From: a virus
Strand: one strand, 5' to 3'
DNA: 31,323 bases
Virus record (IMG/VR): IMGVR_UViG_3300042934_000246
Span: 1-31,323 of that record
The notes under the pieces are model-generated. The model was not told the DNA's origin. It saw nothing but the letters and a program-made list of their open reading frames with translations, and searched no databases. The position numbers and the translations under genes are program-made. Shown here in pieces: positions 6,665 to 11,869 of this stretch. Within the stretch, counting starts at the first letter, position 1, and every line of letters starts with the position of its first letter.

Positions 6665-6783
6665 CGTCCTGCCTCCCAGTCGGAACCAGCGTTGAACGCG
6701 GCCTGAAGGTCCACCACGGCCAGCTCGGACAACGGCCCCAGGGTGGCGAGGAGTTGACCAAACGCCCACTCACGATCAGACAT
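6661..6783 (-). CDS. Very small protein (40 aa)
   Basis: The frame starts MSDREWAFGQLLATLGPLSE at 6783, overlapping the preceding gene by eight bases, and ends in an ATGA overlap. It looks like a single amphipathic helix with an acidic tail. No family recognised. Confidence 0.58.
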   Translation of the reverse strand: MSDREWAFGQLLATLGPLSELAVVDLQAAFNAGSDWEAGR

Positions 6784-7033
6784 GACCCGACTCCCTCTTA
6801 GCGAGCGCGGACAACATTCCAGACAGGCGCCGGTTGGAATCGTCGCCGTTGGAGTCCCAGTCATCTGCGGCCATCAGGAGCGCGAGTTCGCGTGAGGCTT
6901 CCCACGACCCGTAGTCGTGGTAGTCGACGCCCTTGGCCGTCTCAGCCCAGTGCCACCGGAATTCGCCGTCCATCTCCTGGATCTCGTAGAACCCGCGGGA
7001 CGGTTCGGACTTGTCGACGTAGTAGCGGCTCAT
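6776..7033 (-). CDS. Hypothetical early protein
   Basis: An 85-aa protein, MSRYYVDKSEPSRGFYEIQEMD, then FRWHWAETAKGVDYHDYGSWEASRELALLMAADDWD. A GTG three bases earlier is an alternative start, and the upstream stop lies within GTGATG. The aromatic N-terminal half suggests a small beta-sheet domain followed by a helix. Function unknown. Confidence 0.62.
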   Translation of the reverse strand: MSRYYVDKSEPSRGFYEIQEMDGEFRWHWAETAKGVDYHDYGSWEASRELALLMAADDWDSNGDDSNRRLSGMLSALAKRESGHV

Positions 7034-7239
7034 CACACACCCCCCATGTGGTCAACGTCCGACTCAAACCGCGGACGGTCACGCACCGGCTCAACCGTCC
7101 GATGCTCAACAAGCAGATCCGCGGCGAGCAGCAACGCCCCGATACCGAGCGGCACCCACCCATCCACACCGAACATCACGAGGCCGGCGCCGAAGAAGAA
7201 CAGGAACCCTCCCACAAGAACGATCAGTGCACGGAACAT
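7033..7239 (-). CDS. Small two-span membrane protein
   Basis: A 68-aa product with two adjacent hydrophobic helices (residues about 3-21 LIVLVGGFLFFFGAGLVMF and 27-43 WVPLGIGALLLAADLLV). A soluble basic/acidic tail follows. It starts on the stop of the excisionase-like gene. It is a membrane protein expressed very early after infection or induction. Candidate roles such as exclusion or membrane takeover are inference only. Confidence 0.65.
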   Translation of the reverse strand: MFRALIVLVGGFLFFFGAGLVMFGVDGWVPLGIGALLLAADLLVEHRTVEPVRDRPRFESDVDHMGGV

Positions 7240-7436
7240 CAGCCGACCCGTTCCGGCAGATCATCGAAGTAGCGGTCCAGCTCGTCCCGGTCAAAGAGGA
7301 CGGTCGACCCGCGCTTCTTCGCCGCAATCCGGTTGTTCCGCATCTCGACACGCAGCACCCACTCGGAGATACCGAGGTAGCTGCAAGCCTCCAGGACCGT
7401 GTACCCGCGCTTCGGGAGGCTGCTGTCAACGGCCAT
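7239..7436 (-). CDS. Excisionase-like winged-helix DNA-binding protein
   Basis: A 65-aa protein with YTVLEACSYLGISEWVLRVEMRNNRIAAKKRGSTVLFDRDELDRYFDD. This is the MerR-like excisionase/Xis fold: a helix-turn-helix (residues 13-33), then a wing with K/R-x-G-x3-V/L-F and a D-ELDRY helix. Such proteins bend attachment-site DNA and turn integrase toward excision, or act as small transcription regulators. Being second in the operon behind the repressor-controlled promoter fits a recombination directionality factor. A Cro-like role is the alternative. Confidence 0.75.
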   Translation of the reverse strand: MAVDSSLPKRGYTVLEACSYLGISEWVLRVEMRNNRIAAKKRGSTVLFDRDELDRYFDDLPERVG

Positions 7437-7602
7437 CGAAGATCACCTCCGAACCCAGGACACGGGTCGCACGGGCGATCTCCACCGCGGTCAGAGAGTC
7501 ACGGTCTACCGTGAGGTGTCCGCGGGCGATACCGTTATCGTCAGCGAACCGGCCGAGCACTGCGTGTACAATCAGCCCGGCGATGTGTGATGGTGTGTCC
7601 AT
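7426..7602 (-). CDS. First early gene; small regulator-like protein, probably leaderless
   Basis: A 58-aa product, MDTPSHIAGLIVHAVLGRFA, with a C-terminal SLTAVEIARATRVLGSEVIFDG. It is mostly helical and could contain a short helix-turn-helix. The ATG at 7602 lies inside a repressor operator and six bases after a TACGGT -10 box, so there is no room for a Shine-Dalgarno sequence. Position suggests a Cro-like or antirepressor role. The sequence itself does not prove this. Confidence 0.62.
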   Translation of the reverse strand: MDTPSHIAGLIVHAVLGRFADDNGIARGHLTVDRDSLTAVEIARATRVLGSEVIFDGR

Positions 7603-7637
7603 GTGGACACCGTAGCAAGGTGTCCACGTGGACACAA
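7595..7637 (-). promoter_or_regulatory. Leftward early promoter with two repressor operators
   Basis: On the minus strand, -35 TTGTGT (7632-7637), a 17-bp spacer and -10 TACGGT (7609-7614) lead directly into the ATG at 7602. Two near-identical 16-bp palindromes overlap it. GTGTCCACGTGGACAC at 7620-7635 covers the spacer and -35, and GTGTCCATGTGGACAC at 7595-7610 covers the start point and start codon. Their centres are 25 bp apart. Binding at either would block initiation. The binder is presumably the divergent HTH gene. Confidence 0.75.
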
Positions 7638-7642
7638 GCGCT

Positions 7643-7671
7643 TTGTGAAAATCTTTTGGGGAAGATGTATC
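7643..7671 (+). promoter_or_regulatory. Possible repressor promoter
   Basis: TTGTGA (7643-7648), a 17-bp spacer and TGTATC (7666-7671) point rightward into the repressor gene. The -10 box is poor. The left edge abuts the operator at 7620-7635, so autoregulation is plausible. Confidence 0.3.
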
Positions 7672-8015
7672 ACGAGGGTGAGTTCGCGCTCGCTGGGAGC
7701 GTGAATACAGTGGATTCCGTTGGTTCGGGTACGGTGGTTGCGGTGGGGATTACAGACGAGGCTTACGAGCAAGCCATCGCCGCAGAGTTCGCTGCGCGCA
7801 TCGAGGCATACGGGGGCGTTGCCGCCTACTGCACCGACTTCGGATACGACCGGCGTAACTTCTCGCGGTACCTCAAAGGACGCAAGCTGAACGGCCGGCT
7901 AGTCCCCAACATCCCACCGACCCCCATGCTGCTTCGCCACATTGCGAACATGGGGGTCGGGTCAGGCGACTTCTTCCGGTCAGTTGACGAGCGCGCCGCT
8001 GCTATCAGCAACTAG
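7665..8015 (+). CDS. Helix-turn-helix repressor-like protein (putative immunity repressor)
   Basis: The conserved part is IAAEFAARIEAYGGVAAYCTDFGYDRRNFSRYLKGRKLNGR. It has an Xre-like helix-turn-helix in which GGVAAYCTDFGY is the first helix and turn, and DRRNFSRYLKG the recognition helix. A C-terminal tail of about 45 residues has LLRHIANMG. The start is uncertain: ATG 7665 has no spaced Shine-Dalgarno, while GTG 7710 follows GGGAG at ten bases. It diverges from the operator-bearing early promoter, as expected for the lysogenic repressor. It lacks a LexA/CI-type peptidase domain, so induction is not by RecA-stimulated self-cleavage. Confidence 0.68.
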   Translation: MYHEGEFALAGSVNTVDSVGSGTVVAVGITDEAYEQAIAAEFAARIEAYGGVAAYCTDFGYDRRNFSRYLKGRKLNGRLVPNIPPTPMLLRHIANMGVGSGDFFRSVDERAAAISN

Positions 8016-8129
8016 CGCGTGGTCGTGGTACCACCGTGCGAGCTCGACGGGCGTAGGGCATACCCCGCCGATGTTGAAGAGCGGACAGTAGGCTGCGCAC
8101 TCGCCCCCAGTGCAGGCGCGATCGATCAT
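7980..8129 (-). CDS. Small cysteine-rich protein, antisense to the repressor end
   Basis: A 49-aa frame, MIDRACTGGECAAYCPLFN then IGGVCPTPVELARWYHDHALVAD, starts at 8129 with GGGGGAG five bases upstream. Cysteines at 6, 11, 15 and 24 resemble a small zinc- or iron-binding knuckle. It overlaps the last 36 bases of the convergent repressor gene. The good ribosome-binding site and cysteine spacing support it. The overlap and small size argue caution. Confidence 0.5.
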   Translation of the reverse strand: MIDRACTGGECAAYCPLFNIGGVCPTPVELARWYHDHALVADSSGALVN

Positions 8130-8459
8130 GGTTTCTCCCCCGAGTGAAGCGTTGGACCGTTTGGGCTAAGGCGAGGTAACTCACTGGGTCCAGGTGAGTA
8201 TGAGGGGACTCTAACCTGAACCGGGGACAGCGGTTACCCCGATTCCACCGATCCTTGTCCCCCATTCGGCCTACATTTTCTAACGATCAGGTTACGACGC
8301 TAGCCAAGTTGCACCGAACCTTGGGGAAGCATGCGTTTGGGCTCAGGAAAGCCTCTTGACATTGACTTCGGCGACCCGAAAAGTTCCGCGCCGGTCCCAC
8401 CCAGGCTGACACTGAGGTTCACTGAATCGGGTTCGGGTACAGGAACGGGTACACCCGCT
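8130..8459. other. Intergenic region between repressor and attachment site
   Basis: No convincing gene. It holds an imperfect palindrome ACTCAC...GTGAGT (8180-8200) and an 8-bp inverted repeat TAACCTGA (8213-8220) / TCAGGTTA (8287-8294). A TTGACA at 8356-8361 lacks a good -10 box. Two GGGTACA copies (8435-8441, 8447-8453) begin the attachment region. Excisionase or integrase binding is possible. Confidence 0.4.
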
Positions 8460-8475
8460 GCGTCCATTTGGACCC
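8460..8475. promoter_or_regulatory. Third repressor operator copy
   Basis: GCGTCCATTTGGACCC matches the operator GTGTCCA-N2-TGGACAC at 12 of the 14 specified positions, with symmetric mismatches. It lies 20 bp left of the tRNA-like core. No strong promoter overlaps it, so it may act in attachment-site or looping control. Confidence 0.5.
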
Positions 8476-8494
8476 TGATCCCTTATGTTTACTG

Positions 8495-8545
8495 CGCCCC
8501 CGACAGGAATCGAACCTGCGACCTTTGGTACCGGAAACCAACGCT
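8495..8545 (-). other. attP: attP core candidate: 3' half of tRNA-Arg(CCG)
   Basis: On the minus strand this reads as a tRNA 3' half. The anticodon arm is TTGGT/ACCAA around the loop TTCCGGT (anticodon CCG). It continues through a variable loop and T-arm GCAGG-TTCGATT-CCTGT to a 3' acceptor strand CGGGGGC plus G. The 5' half (expected GCCCCCG and D-arm) is absent: the sequence changes completely beyond 8545. Conserved tRNA 3' halves are classic integration cores, because insertion then restores the host tRNA. The intact core implies non-integrated DNA. Confidence 0.75.
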
Positions 8546-8593
8546 TAGGGGTATACTGGTGCTAGAAACCGCGGAAAAATCAAGGTTTTACCG

Positions 8594-8632
8594 TTGTCCA
8601 CCTGGACACAACAGAGGGACCACGGGTACACT
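8594..8632 (+). promoter_or_regulatory. Integrase-operon promoter overlapped by repressor operator
   Basis: TGGACA (8603-8608), an 18-bp spacer and TACACT (8627-8632) form a good rightward promoter. The operator TTGTCCACCTGGACAC (8594-8609) matches 13 of the 14 specified positions of the early-promoter operators and covers the -35 box. The predicted repressor would therefore also silence integration genes in the lysogen. Confidence 0.6.
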
Positions 8633-8654
8633 GGAAAGGTACACCCAAGAAGAA

Positions 8655-8683
8655 GCCCCGCACCTGCGTGAACAGGCCGGGGC
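8655..8683 (+). other. Leader hairpin before the integrase operon
   Basis: GCCCCG (8655-8660) pairs with CGGGGC (8678-8683), and CCTG with CAGG inside, giving a stable stem in the untranslated leader ahead of the start at 8711. There is no U-tract, so it may slow transcription or stabilise the mRNA. Confidence 0.4.
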
Positions 8684-8710
8684 ACGGACGAACTAACCGA
8701 GGAGTTCGAC

Positions 8711-8926
8711 ATGACACAGTCTACGGATCGCGCAGCAGTCGCCGCGCGCCACCTCGTCACCGTCCGGGAGATTGACGCCGCCGCGCGAGCGCTAGCAGAC
8801 GCGCGTTACCCCGGGATCGCATTCGGACTCCTGAGCGCCGAGACGCAGGGGAAGTACCGGGAGTGGGCTATGGCCGCTCTCACCGCAGCGGTGGCCGCCG
8901 TTCTCGCCGCCGATAGGAGTGAGTAA
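8711..8926 (+). CDS. Small alanine-rich helical protein, first gene of integrase operon
   Basis: A 71-aa product with GAGGAG six bases before the ATG. It is helical and alanine-rich (ARHLVTVREIDAAARALADARYPG, then a C-terminal AALTAAVAAVLAADRSE). Its end is encoded by a 31-bp repeat also found at the 10853 junction. The stop TAA overlaps the next ATG. Function unknown. It might assist integrase, but nothing in the sequence shows this. Confidence 0.62.
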   Translation: MTQSTDRAAVAARHLVTVREIDAAARALADARYPGIAFGLLSAETQGKYREWAMAALTAAVAAVLAADRSE

Positions 8927-9228
8927 TGAGCGAGCGCGATGCCTGGCGCGCTGACGCCCAGGAACTCAAGCAGACGCTATCTCATGCCACAACCGAGCGG
9001 GACAAGAGGCCCGACTTCGCGCCCGTATCGGGCGAACTCGGATGGGTGATCTACGAGCGCAACATCATGCACGACGCCGTGAACCGGATGCGCGCGCGAT
9101 ATGGGAAGCCCCCAGTCGCGAGGGATGAGATCGCGTGGGTTGAGACGCGAGCGTGCGGCCACATCGACTACGTGGCGAAGTATGCCTACGGCGCCGCCGA
9201 CCTCGTACACGCCCCGGATCATGGCTAG
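8926..9228 (+). CDS. Hypothetical protein upstream of integrase
   Basis: A 100-aa protein, MSERDAWRADAQELKQTLSHATTERD, with a helical start. The middle is GWVIYERNIMHDAVNRMRARYGKPP and the C-terminus ACGHIDYVAKYAYGAADLV. The ribosome-binding site AGGAG sits inside the upstream gene's repeat. It overlaps the integrase start by eight bases, so the two are translationally coupled. No family recognised. Confidence 0.6.
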   Translation: MSERDAWRADAQELKQTLSHATTERDKRPDFAPVSGELGWVIYERNIMHDAVNRMRARYGKPPVARDEIAWVETRACGHIDYVAKYAYGAADLVHAPDHG

Positions 9229-10453
9229 GGCTAAGGGTGAGGGTGGCCTGTTCTACTCGGAGGCCCGCGGACTGTGGATCGGACGCATCCAACTCCCACC
9301 CGGACCAGACGGGAAACCCCGCCGCAAACAAGTCACCGCGAAAACACAAGCCGCACTCCAAAAGAAACTGTCCGACCTCCGCCGACAGCTCGAGAAGCAA
9401 GGCGACCTGCACACCGCATCGTTCAAGGTGGACGACTTCCTCGACTACTGGATGCGGGAGATAGTCACACCCACCCGTCGGCCGAAGACTGCGGCGACGT
9501 ACCGGTCGAACCTGAAGTGGGTGTCGCAGGCGATTGGGCGGATGCGTCTACCAGATGTGAAGCCGGAGCATGTGCGGCGTGTGTTCACCCTCATGCGCGA
9601 CAACGACCTCTCGAGCACGTATCAACGCAACGTCCACAGCGTGATGGCCGCAGCGTTCATGGACGCCGAACGTGAAGGACGTATCCCCCGCAACCCCGTC
9701 GACCTCGTGCCCGCCCCCAAGAAGGCAGTCACAGACCTCCACGCCCTCACCGCACGGGAAGCCATCGACCTACTCGAAGTGTTCTCCCAATCCTCCGAGG
9801 GCGCACTCTGGGCGACGTTCATCCTCACCGGGGCCAGACGTGGTGAAGTGCTCGGGTTGCAATGGGATCGGGTCACCGACGTCCTCGACCTGTCATGGCA
9901 GTTGCAGCGCATCACAGACGGCCAACAACTCCCAGACGGCTTCGAGTACCAGCACCTCACCGATGGCCTCTACCTCACTCGTCCGAAGACGCGGGCGGGG
10001 TGGCGCATCGTGCCCCTCGTAGACCCCCTGGCGTCCATTCTGGAGCGTTACCGGGACCAGTCGGGCACCAGCCCCTATGGGCTTGTTTTCGCGCGTCCTA
10101 ACGGCGTCCCCTTCGACCCCGACTTCATCACAAAACAGTGGATCAAGATCCGTGAGCTCGCCGGCATCGCCCGCAACGTTCGCGTCCACGACCTCCGACA
10201 CACGACCGTCGACCTGCTGTACGCGGCCGGGGTTGAGGAGACGGCGATCACCGCTATCATCGGCCACTCGTCAAGGGCCATGTCGCGGGCGTACAAGTCC
10301 CGCTCCGACATCGCCGCACTCCGCAAGGGGATGCTGCAACTCTCCGCATCCCTCGCCTCTACGTCTGATGTGGCTGTTAATGTGAACGTAGAAGCCCCCG
10401 ACCCGATTGCGACGGGCCGAGGGCAAGAGCCGACTAGTAAGGAGTCGACATGA
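9221..10453 (+). CDS. int: Tyrosine integrase
   Basis: A 410-aa site-specific recombinase. Residues 1-60 (GEGGLFYSEARGLWIGRIQL... KQVTAKTQAALQKKL) are an arm-binding AP2-like domain. Residues about 65-170 form the SAM-like core-binding domain (FLDYWMREIVTPTRRPKTAATYRSNLK). The catalytic domain follows with R206 (TGARRGEVLGL), H323-x-x-R326 (HDLRH), H349 (IGHSS) and nucleophile Y358 (SRAYKS), all present with the usual H-to-Y spacing of nine. The ATG at 9221 avoids an out-of-character arginine-rich extension. It integrates and, with an excisionase, excises the phage. It lies between two attachment-like elements. Confidence 0.93.
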   Translation: MARAKGEGGLFYSEARGLWIGRIQLPPGPDGKPRRKQVTAKTQAALQKKLSDLRRQLEKQGDLHTASFKVDDFLDYWMREIVTPTRRPKTAATYRSNLKWVSQAIGRMRLPDVKPEHVRRVFTLMRDNDLSSTYQRNVHSVMAAAFMDAEREGRIPRNPVDLVPAPKKAVTDLHALTAREAIDLLEVFSQSSEGALWATFILTGARRGEVLGLQWDRVTDVLDLSWQLQRITDGQQLPDGFEYQHLTDGLYLTRPKTRAGWRIVPLVDPLASILERYRDQSGTSPYGLVFARPNGVPFDPDFITKQWIKIRELAGIARNVRVHDLRHTTVDLLYAAGVEETAITAIIGHSSRAMSRAYKSRSDIAALRKGMLQLSASLASTSDVAVNVNVEAPDPIATGRGQEPTSKEST

Positions 10454-10770
10454 ATGAGTCTACCGGTGCGAAGCTCACACCCGAGGAATACGCCCGACTA
10501 CAGGCTGAGGTGCAGGCGGGATTGAAACGGCTGACCGCGCACGCCGAGGTCGTTCTCCGTGCGGCGCGGGAGCGCGGCGAGACGTACACCGTCCACTACT
10601 GGCGTTATCTCCAGCGGTACGAGGAAGAGGTGTTGACGCTCGACGAGGCCGTGTCATACGTCCAGGGCGGCGAAGACGCGGGCACGTTGTCGGGCGACTA
10701 CATCTCCGGGCCTGGCGGTTCGCGCTTCGCAACGGACGGCACACCCTCGCCGCCCGATGGGAGTGAGTAA
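10450..10770 (+). CDS. Small helical protein downstream of integrase
   Basis: A 106-aa protein starting in an ATGA overlap with the integrase stop, with AAGGAG upstream. It begins with a helical region (KLTPEEYARLQAEVQAGLKRLTAHAEVVLRAARERGETYTVHYWRYLQRYEEEVLTLDEAVSYV). A low-complexity tail follows, ending SPPDGSE. The end is encoded by a diverged copy of the junction repeat. No family recognised. Confidence 0.6.
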   Translation: MNESTGAKLTPEEYARLQAEVQAGLKRLTAHAEVVLRAARERGETYTVHYWRYLQRYEEEVLTLDEAVSYVQGGEDAGTLSGDYISGPGGSRFATDGTPSPPDGSE

Positions 10771-10880
10771 TGAAGGCGCGACGTGAGTACATCCTGAGCC
10801 CCGCGCAGATCGAAGCGCTAGGTGGGCGCGAGTTCATTGAGCGACTGTCAGCTCTCGCCGCCGATAGGAGTGAGCAATGA
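10770..10880 (+). CDS. Very small protein (36 aa)
   Basis: The ATG at 10770 shares its A with the upstream TAA stop, with GGGAG before it. The product MKARREYILSPAQIEALGG, then REFIERLSALAADRSEQ, is a short helical hairpin. Its last residues come from the 31-bp junction repeat shared with the 8926 junction. Confidence 0.55.
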   Translation: MKARREYILSPAQIEALGGREFIERLSALAADRSEQ

Positions 10881-11047
10881 GCGCCGAGGATCTGCGTGAT
10901 TCAGTCCGTGACTATCGGAACCCGGCGACGTCGACAGCCGAGCGCCGAGAGATCGGGGATTGGTGGAAGTCGCAGGGCATCCCCAATCAGTTCGCCGCCA
11001 TGCTGAGAGCCGCCGACATCGCCCGGGCCACTGAAAACCGCCACTAA
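10877..11047 (+). CDS. Small protein, last gene of integrase operon
   Basis: A 56-aa frame beginning MSAEDLRDSVRDYRNPATST with AGGAG at a good distance inside the repeat. It ends AADIARATENRH. The final codons overlap the GCCACTAA repeat pair and the gene is followed by a clear terminator. Unknown function. Confidence 0.58.
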   Translation: MSAEDLRDSVRDYRNPATSTAERREIGDWWKSQGIPNQFAAMLRAADIARATENRH

Positions 11048-11064
11048 ATAGCCACTAACGCAGA

Positions 11065-11102
11065 AAACCGCCCCGCCTGTCCGAAGACTAGCGGGGCGGT
11101 TT
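11065..11102 (+). terminator. Terminator after integrase operon
   Basis: A perfect 12-bp stem AAACCGCCCCGC / GCGGGGCGGTTT (11065-11076, 11091-11102) with a 14-nt loop. It lies 17 bases after the last stop and is followed by TCGTTGATTTT. Confidence 0.75.
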
Positions 11103-11127
11103 CGTTGATTTTCCGGGGCCGTGGGCC

Positions 11128-11160
11128 TGGTGGCGAGTGAGGGATTCGCGAACCCCCGAA
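11128..11160 (-). other. Second tRNA-3'-end-like element
   Basis: The minus strand reads T-stem GGGGG, loop TTCGCGAAT, stem CCCTC, acceptor strand ACTCGCC, discriminator A and CCA. The T-loop has two extra bases compared with TTCGAAT, and no 5' half is present. It lies between two pairs of GCCACTAA repeats, at the position a lambda/L5-type attP would occupy. It is either a second or former attachment core, or a decayed tRNA. Confidence 0.4.
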
Positions 11161-11335
11161 TGCTGAGCAGTCTGGTATGCAGTCATGGTTACCTGGGCCT
11201 ACTTCCCTCTACCGTTTCGCTTGATTTGGCGGGCGAGTAGCCACAGGGAGTCACAGGTAAGCTCTGAAAACAGCCACTAAACCGCCACTGGGTTATCGCA
11301 TCCGATACCAAGGGGCCGCGCGTAGTCTCACTTCG

Positions 11336-11524
11336 ATGTATCAGGGGAGCGTTTACCGTCCTCCCGTGGGTATGGACACACGTCGCCCCACCATCACACC
11401 AGCCACCGAGATCACCCCGCCAGGTATCCCGTACCATGCTGACGACGACTCCCCGTGTGACTCCCCCGGCCCATGCTCACACGTGCGCCTCGTGTACTGG
11501 CGGACGCTCCCGTTCCAGTACTAA
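11336..11524 (+). CDS. Small DDD-C-SP-C-VYW protein, rightward copy
   Basis: A 62-aa frame from ATG 11336. A TAGTCT -10-like box ends seven bases before it and there is no Shine-Dalgarno, suggesting a leaderless mRNA. An internal ATG at 11372 is the alternative start. The C-terminal half has HADDDSPCDSPGPCSHVRLVYW, which parallels DDDTECTSPDVCGRTVYW in the leftward gene at 13336-13476. The two are probably paralogues. The CxxxxxC pair may bind metal. Function unknown. Confidence 0.55.
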   Translation: MYQGSVYRPPVGMDTRRPTITPATEITPPGIPYHADDDSPCDSPGPCSHVRLVYWRTLPFQY

Positions 11525-11532
11525 CACGAAAG

Positions 11533-11572
11533 CGCCCCCGGACCTGACACCGAAGTGACAGGCCCGGGGGCG
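11533..11572. terminator. Bidirectional terminator between convergent operons
   Basis: CGCCCCCGG (11533-11541) pairs with CCGGGGGCG (11564-11572), and a CCTG/CAGG inner stem follows after one mismatch. It lies between the stop of the rightward 11336 gene and the end of the leftward late operon. Flanking U-runs are weak on both sides. Confidence 0.65.
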
Positions 11573-11579
11573 TGAGTGT

Positions 11580-11648
11580 TTAGAACCAGTAGAACAGGAA
11601 CCCGAAGACGAGGCGGATCGAGTTCCCCTTGAACGGTGTGCGGATCAC
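11580..11648 (-). CDS. Tiny hydrophobic protein (22 aa) at the end of the lysis cassette
   Basis: A GTG at 11648 overlaps the upstream stop (GTGA). The product VIRTPFKGNSIRLVFGFLFYWF has a basic head and a hydrophobic aromatic tail. The overlap matches neighbouring genes and a membrane role in lysis is possible. The small size keeps this tentative. Confidence 0.42.
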   Translation of the reverse strand: MIRTPFKGNSIRLVFGFLFYWF

Positions 11649-11860
11649 TCAGGACCGTCCGTGGGTGCGTTGGGGAACTGGTAGACGCTGAACGCGGTAG
11701 CGACGGCGAGGCCGATCTTCAGCCACTTGGAGACCTCGTCATCGATGGGCAGTTCACCCGACAGGATGATGAGTGCACCACCCAGCACGGCAACCCAGAA
11801 CTTCGTGTACTTCTGTGCCGACTTGATCCAAGCCGACACGTTCTCGTGAAACTTCTCCAC
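11645..11860 (-). CDS. Holin-like membrane protein
   Basis: A 71-aa protein with hydrophobic segments at about residues 21-36 (FWVAVLGGALIILSGEL) and 46-63 (WLKIGLAVATAFSVYQF). The N-terminus is amphipathic and basic and the tail acidic. Its position two genes after the endolysin, plus size and topology, fit a class II holin that opens the membrane to release the endolysin. The assignment is by context. Confidence 0.7.
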   Translation of the reverse strand: MEKFHENVSAWIKSAQKYTKFWVAVLGGALIILSGELPIDDEVSKWLKIGLAVATAFSVYQFPNAPTDGPE

Positions 11861-11869
11861 GACTCCTCC

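Larger units (their letters stand above)
8435..8643. repeat. GGGTACA direct repeats flanking the tRNA-Arg core (candidate integrase arm sites)
   Basis: Same-orientation copies lie at 8435-8441 and 8447-8453 on the left, 12 bp apart. On the right are 8548-8554 (GGGTATA), 8624-8630 and 8637-8643 (AGGTACA), the last two 13 bp apart. GGGTATACTGG (8548) and GGGTACACTGG (8624) match over 11 bases with one change. Pairs on both sides of a core are typical of tyrosine-integrase arm sites. Confidence 0.45.
8902..10883 (+). repeat. 31-bp gene-junction repeat (8902-8932 and 10853-10883; diverged copy near 10746-10776)
   Basis: The 8902 and 10853 copies are identical except at one base. Each covers the last codons of one gene (AADRSE), a ribosome-binding site AGGAG, the stop and the start of the next gene. 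A third junction at 10746-10776 has the same layout with several changes. Such units allow gene swapping at junctions by homologous recombination. Confidence 0.7.
11040..11291 (+). repeat. Paired GCCACTAA direct repeats flanking the second tRNA-like element
   Basis: Copies lie at 11040-11047 and 11051-11058, and at 11273-11280 and 11284-11291 (the last GCCACTGG). Each pair is spaced 11 bp. The surrounding 25 bases (TGAAAAC-GCCACTAAA-GCCACT) match between pairs with three changes. The geometry resembles integrase arm-site pairs on both sides of a core. Confidence 0.5.

Noticed and set aside
7587-8495. Integration-dependent immunity (attP inside the repressor gene)
   Set aside because: The repressor frame stops at 8015, about 480 bases before the attachment core, so integration would not truncate it.
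8331-8696. 121-aa plus-strand frame across the attachment region
   Set aside because: It contains the translated tRNA half (APDRNRTCDL), overlaps operators and promoter, and has no ribosome-binding site.
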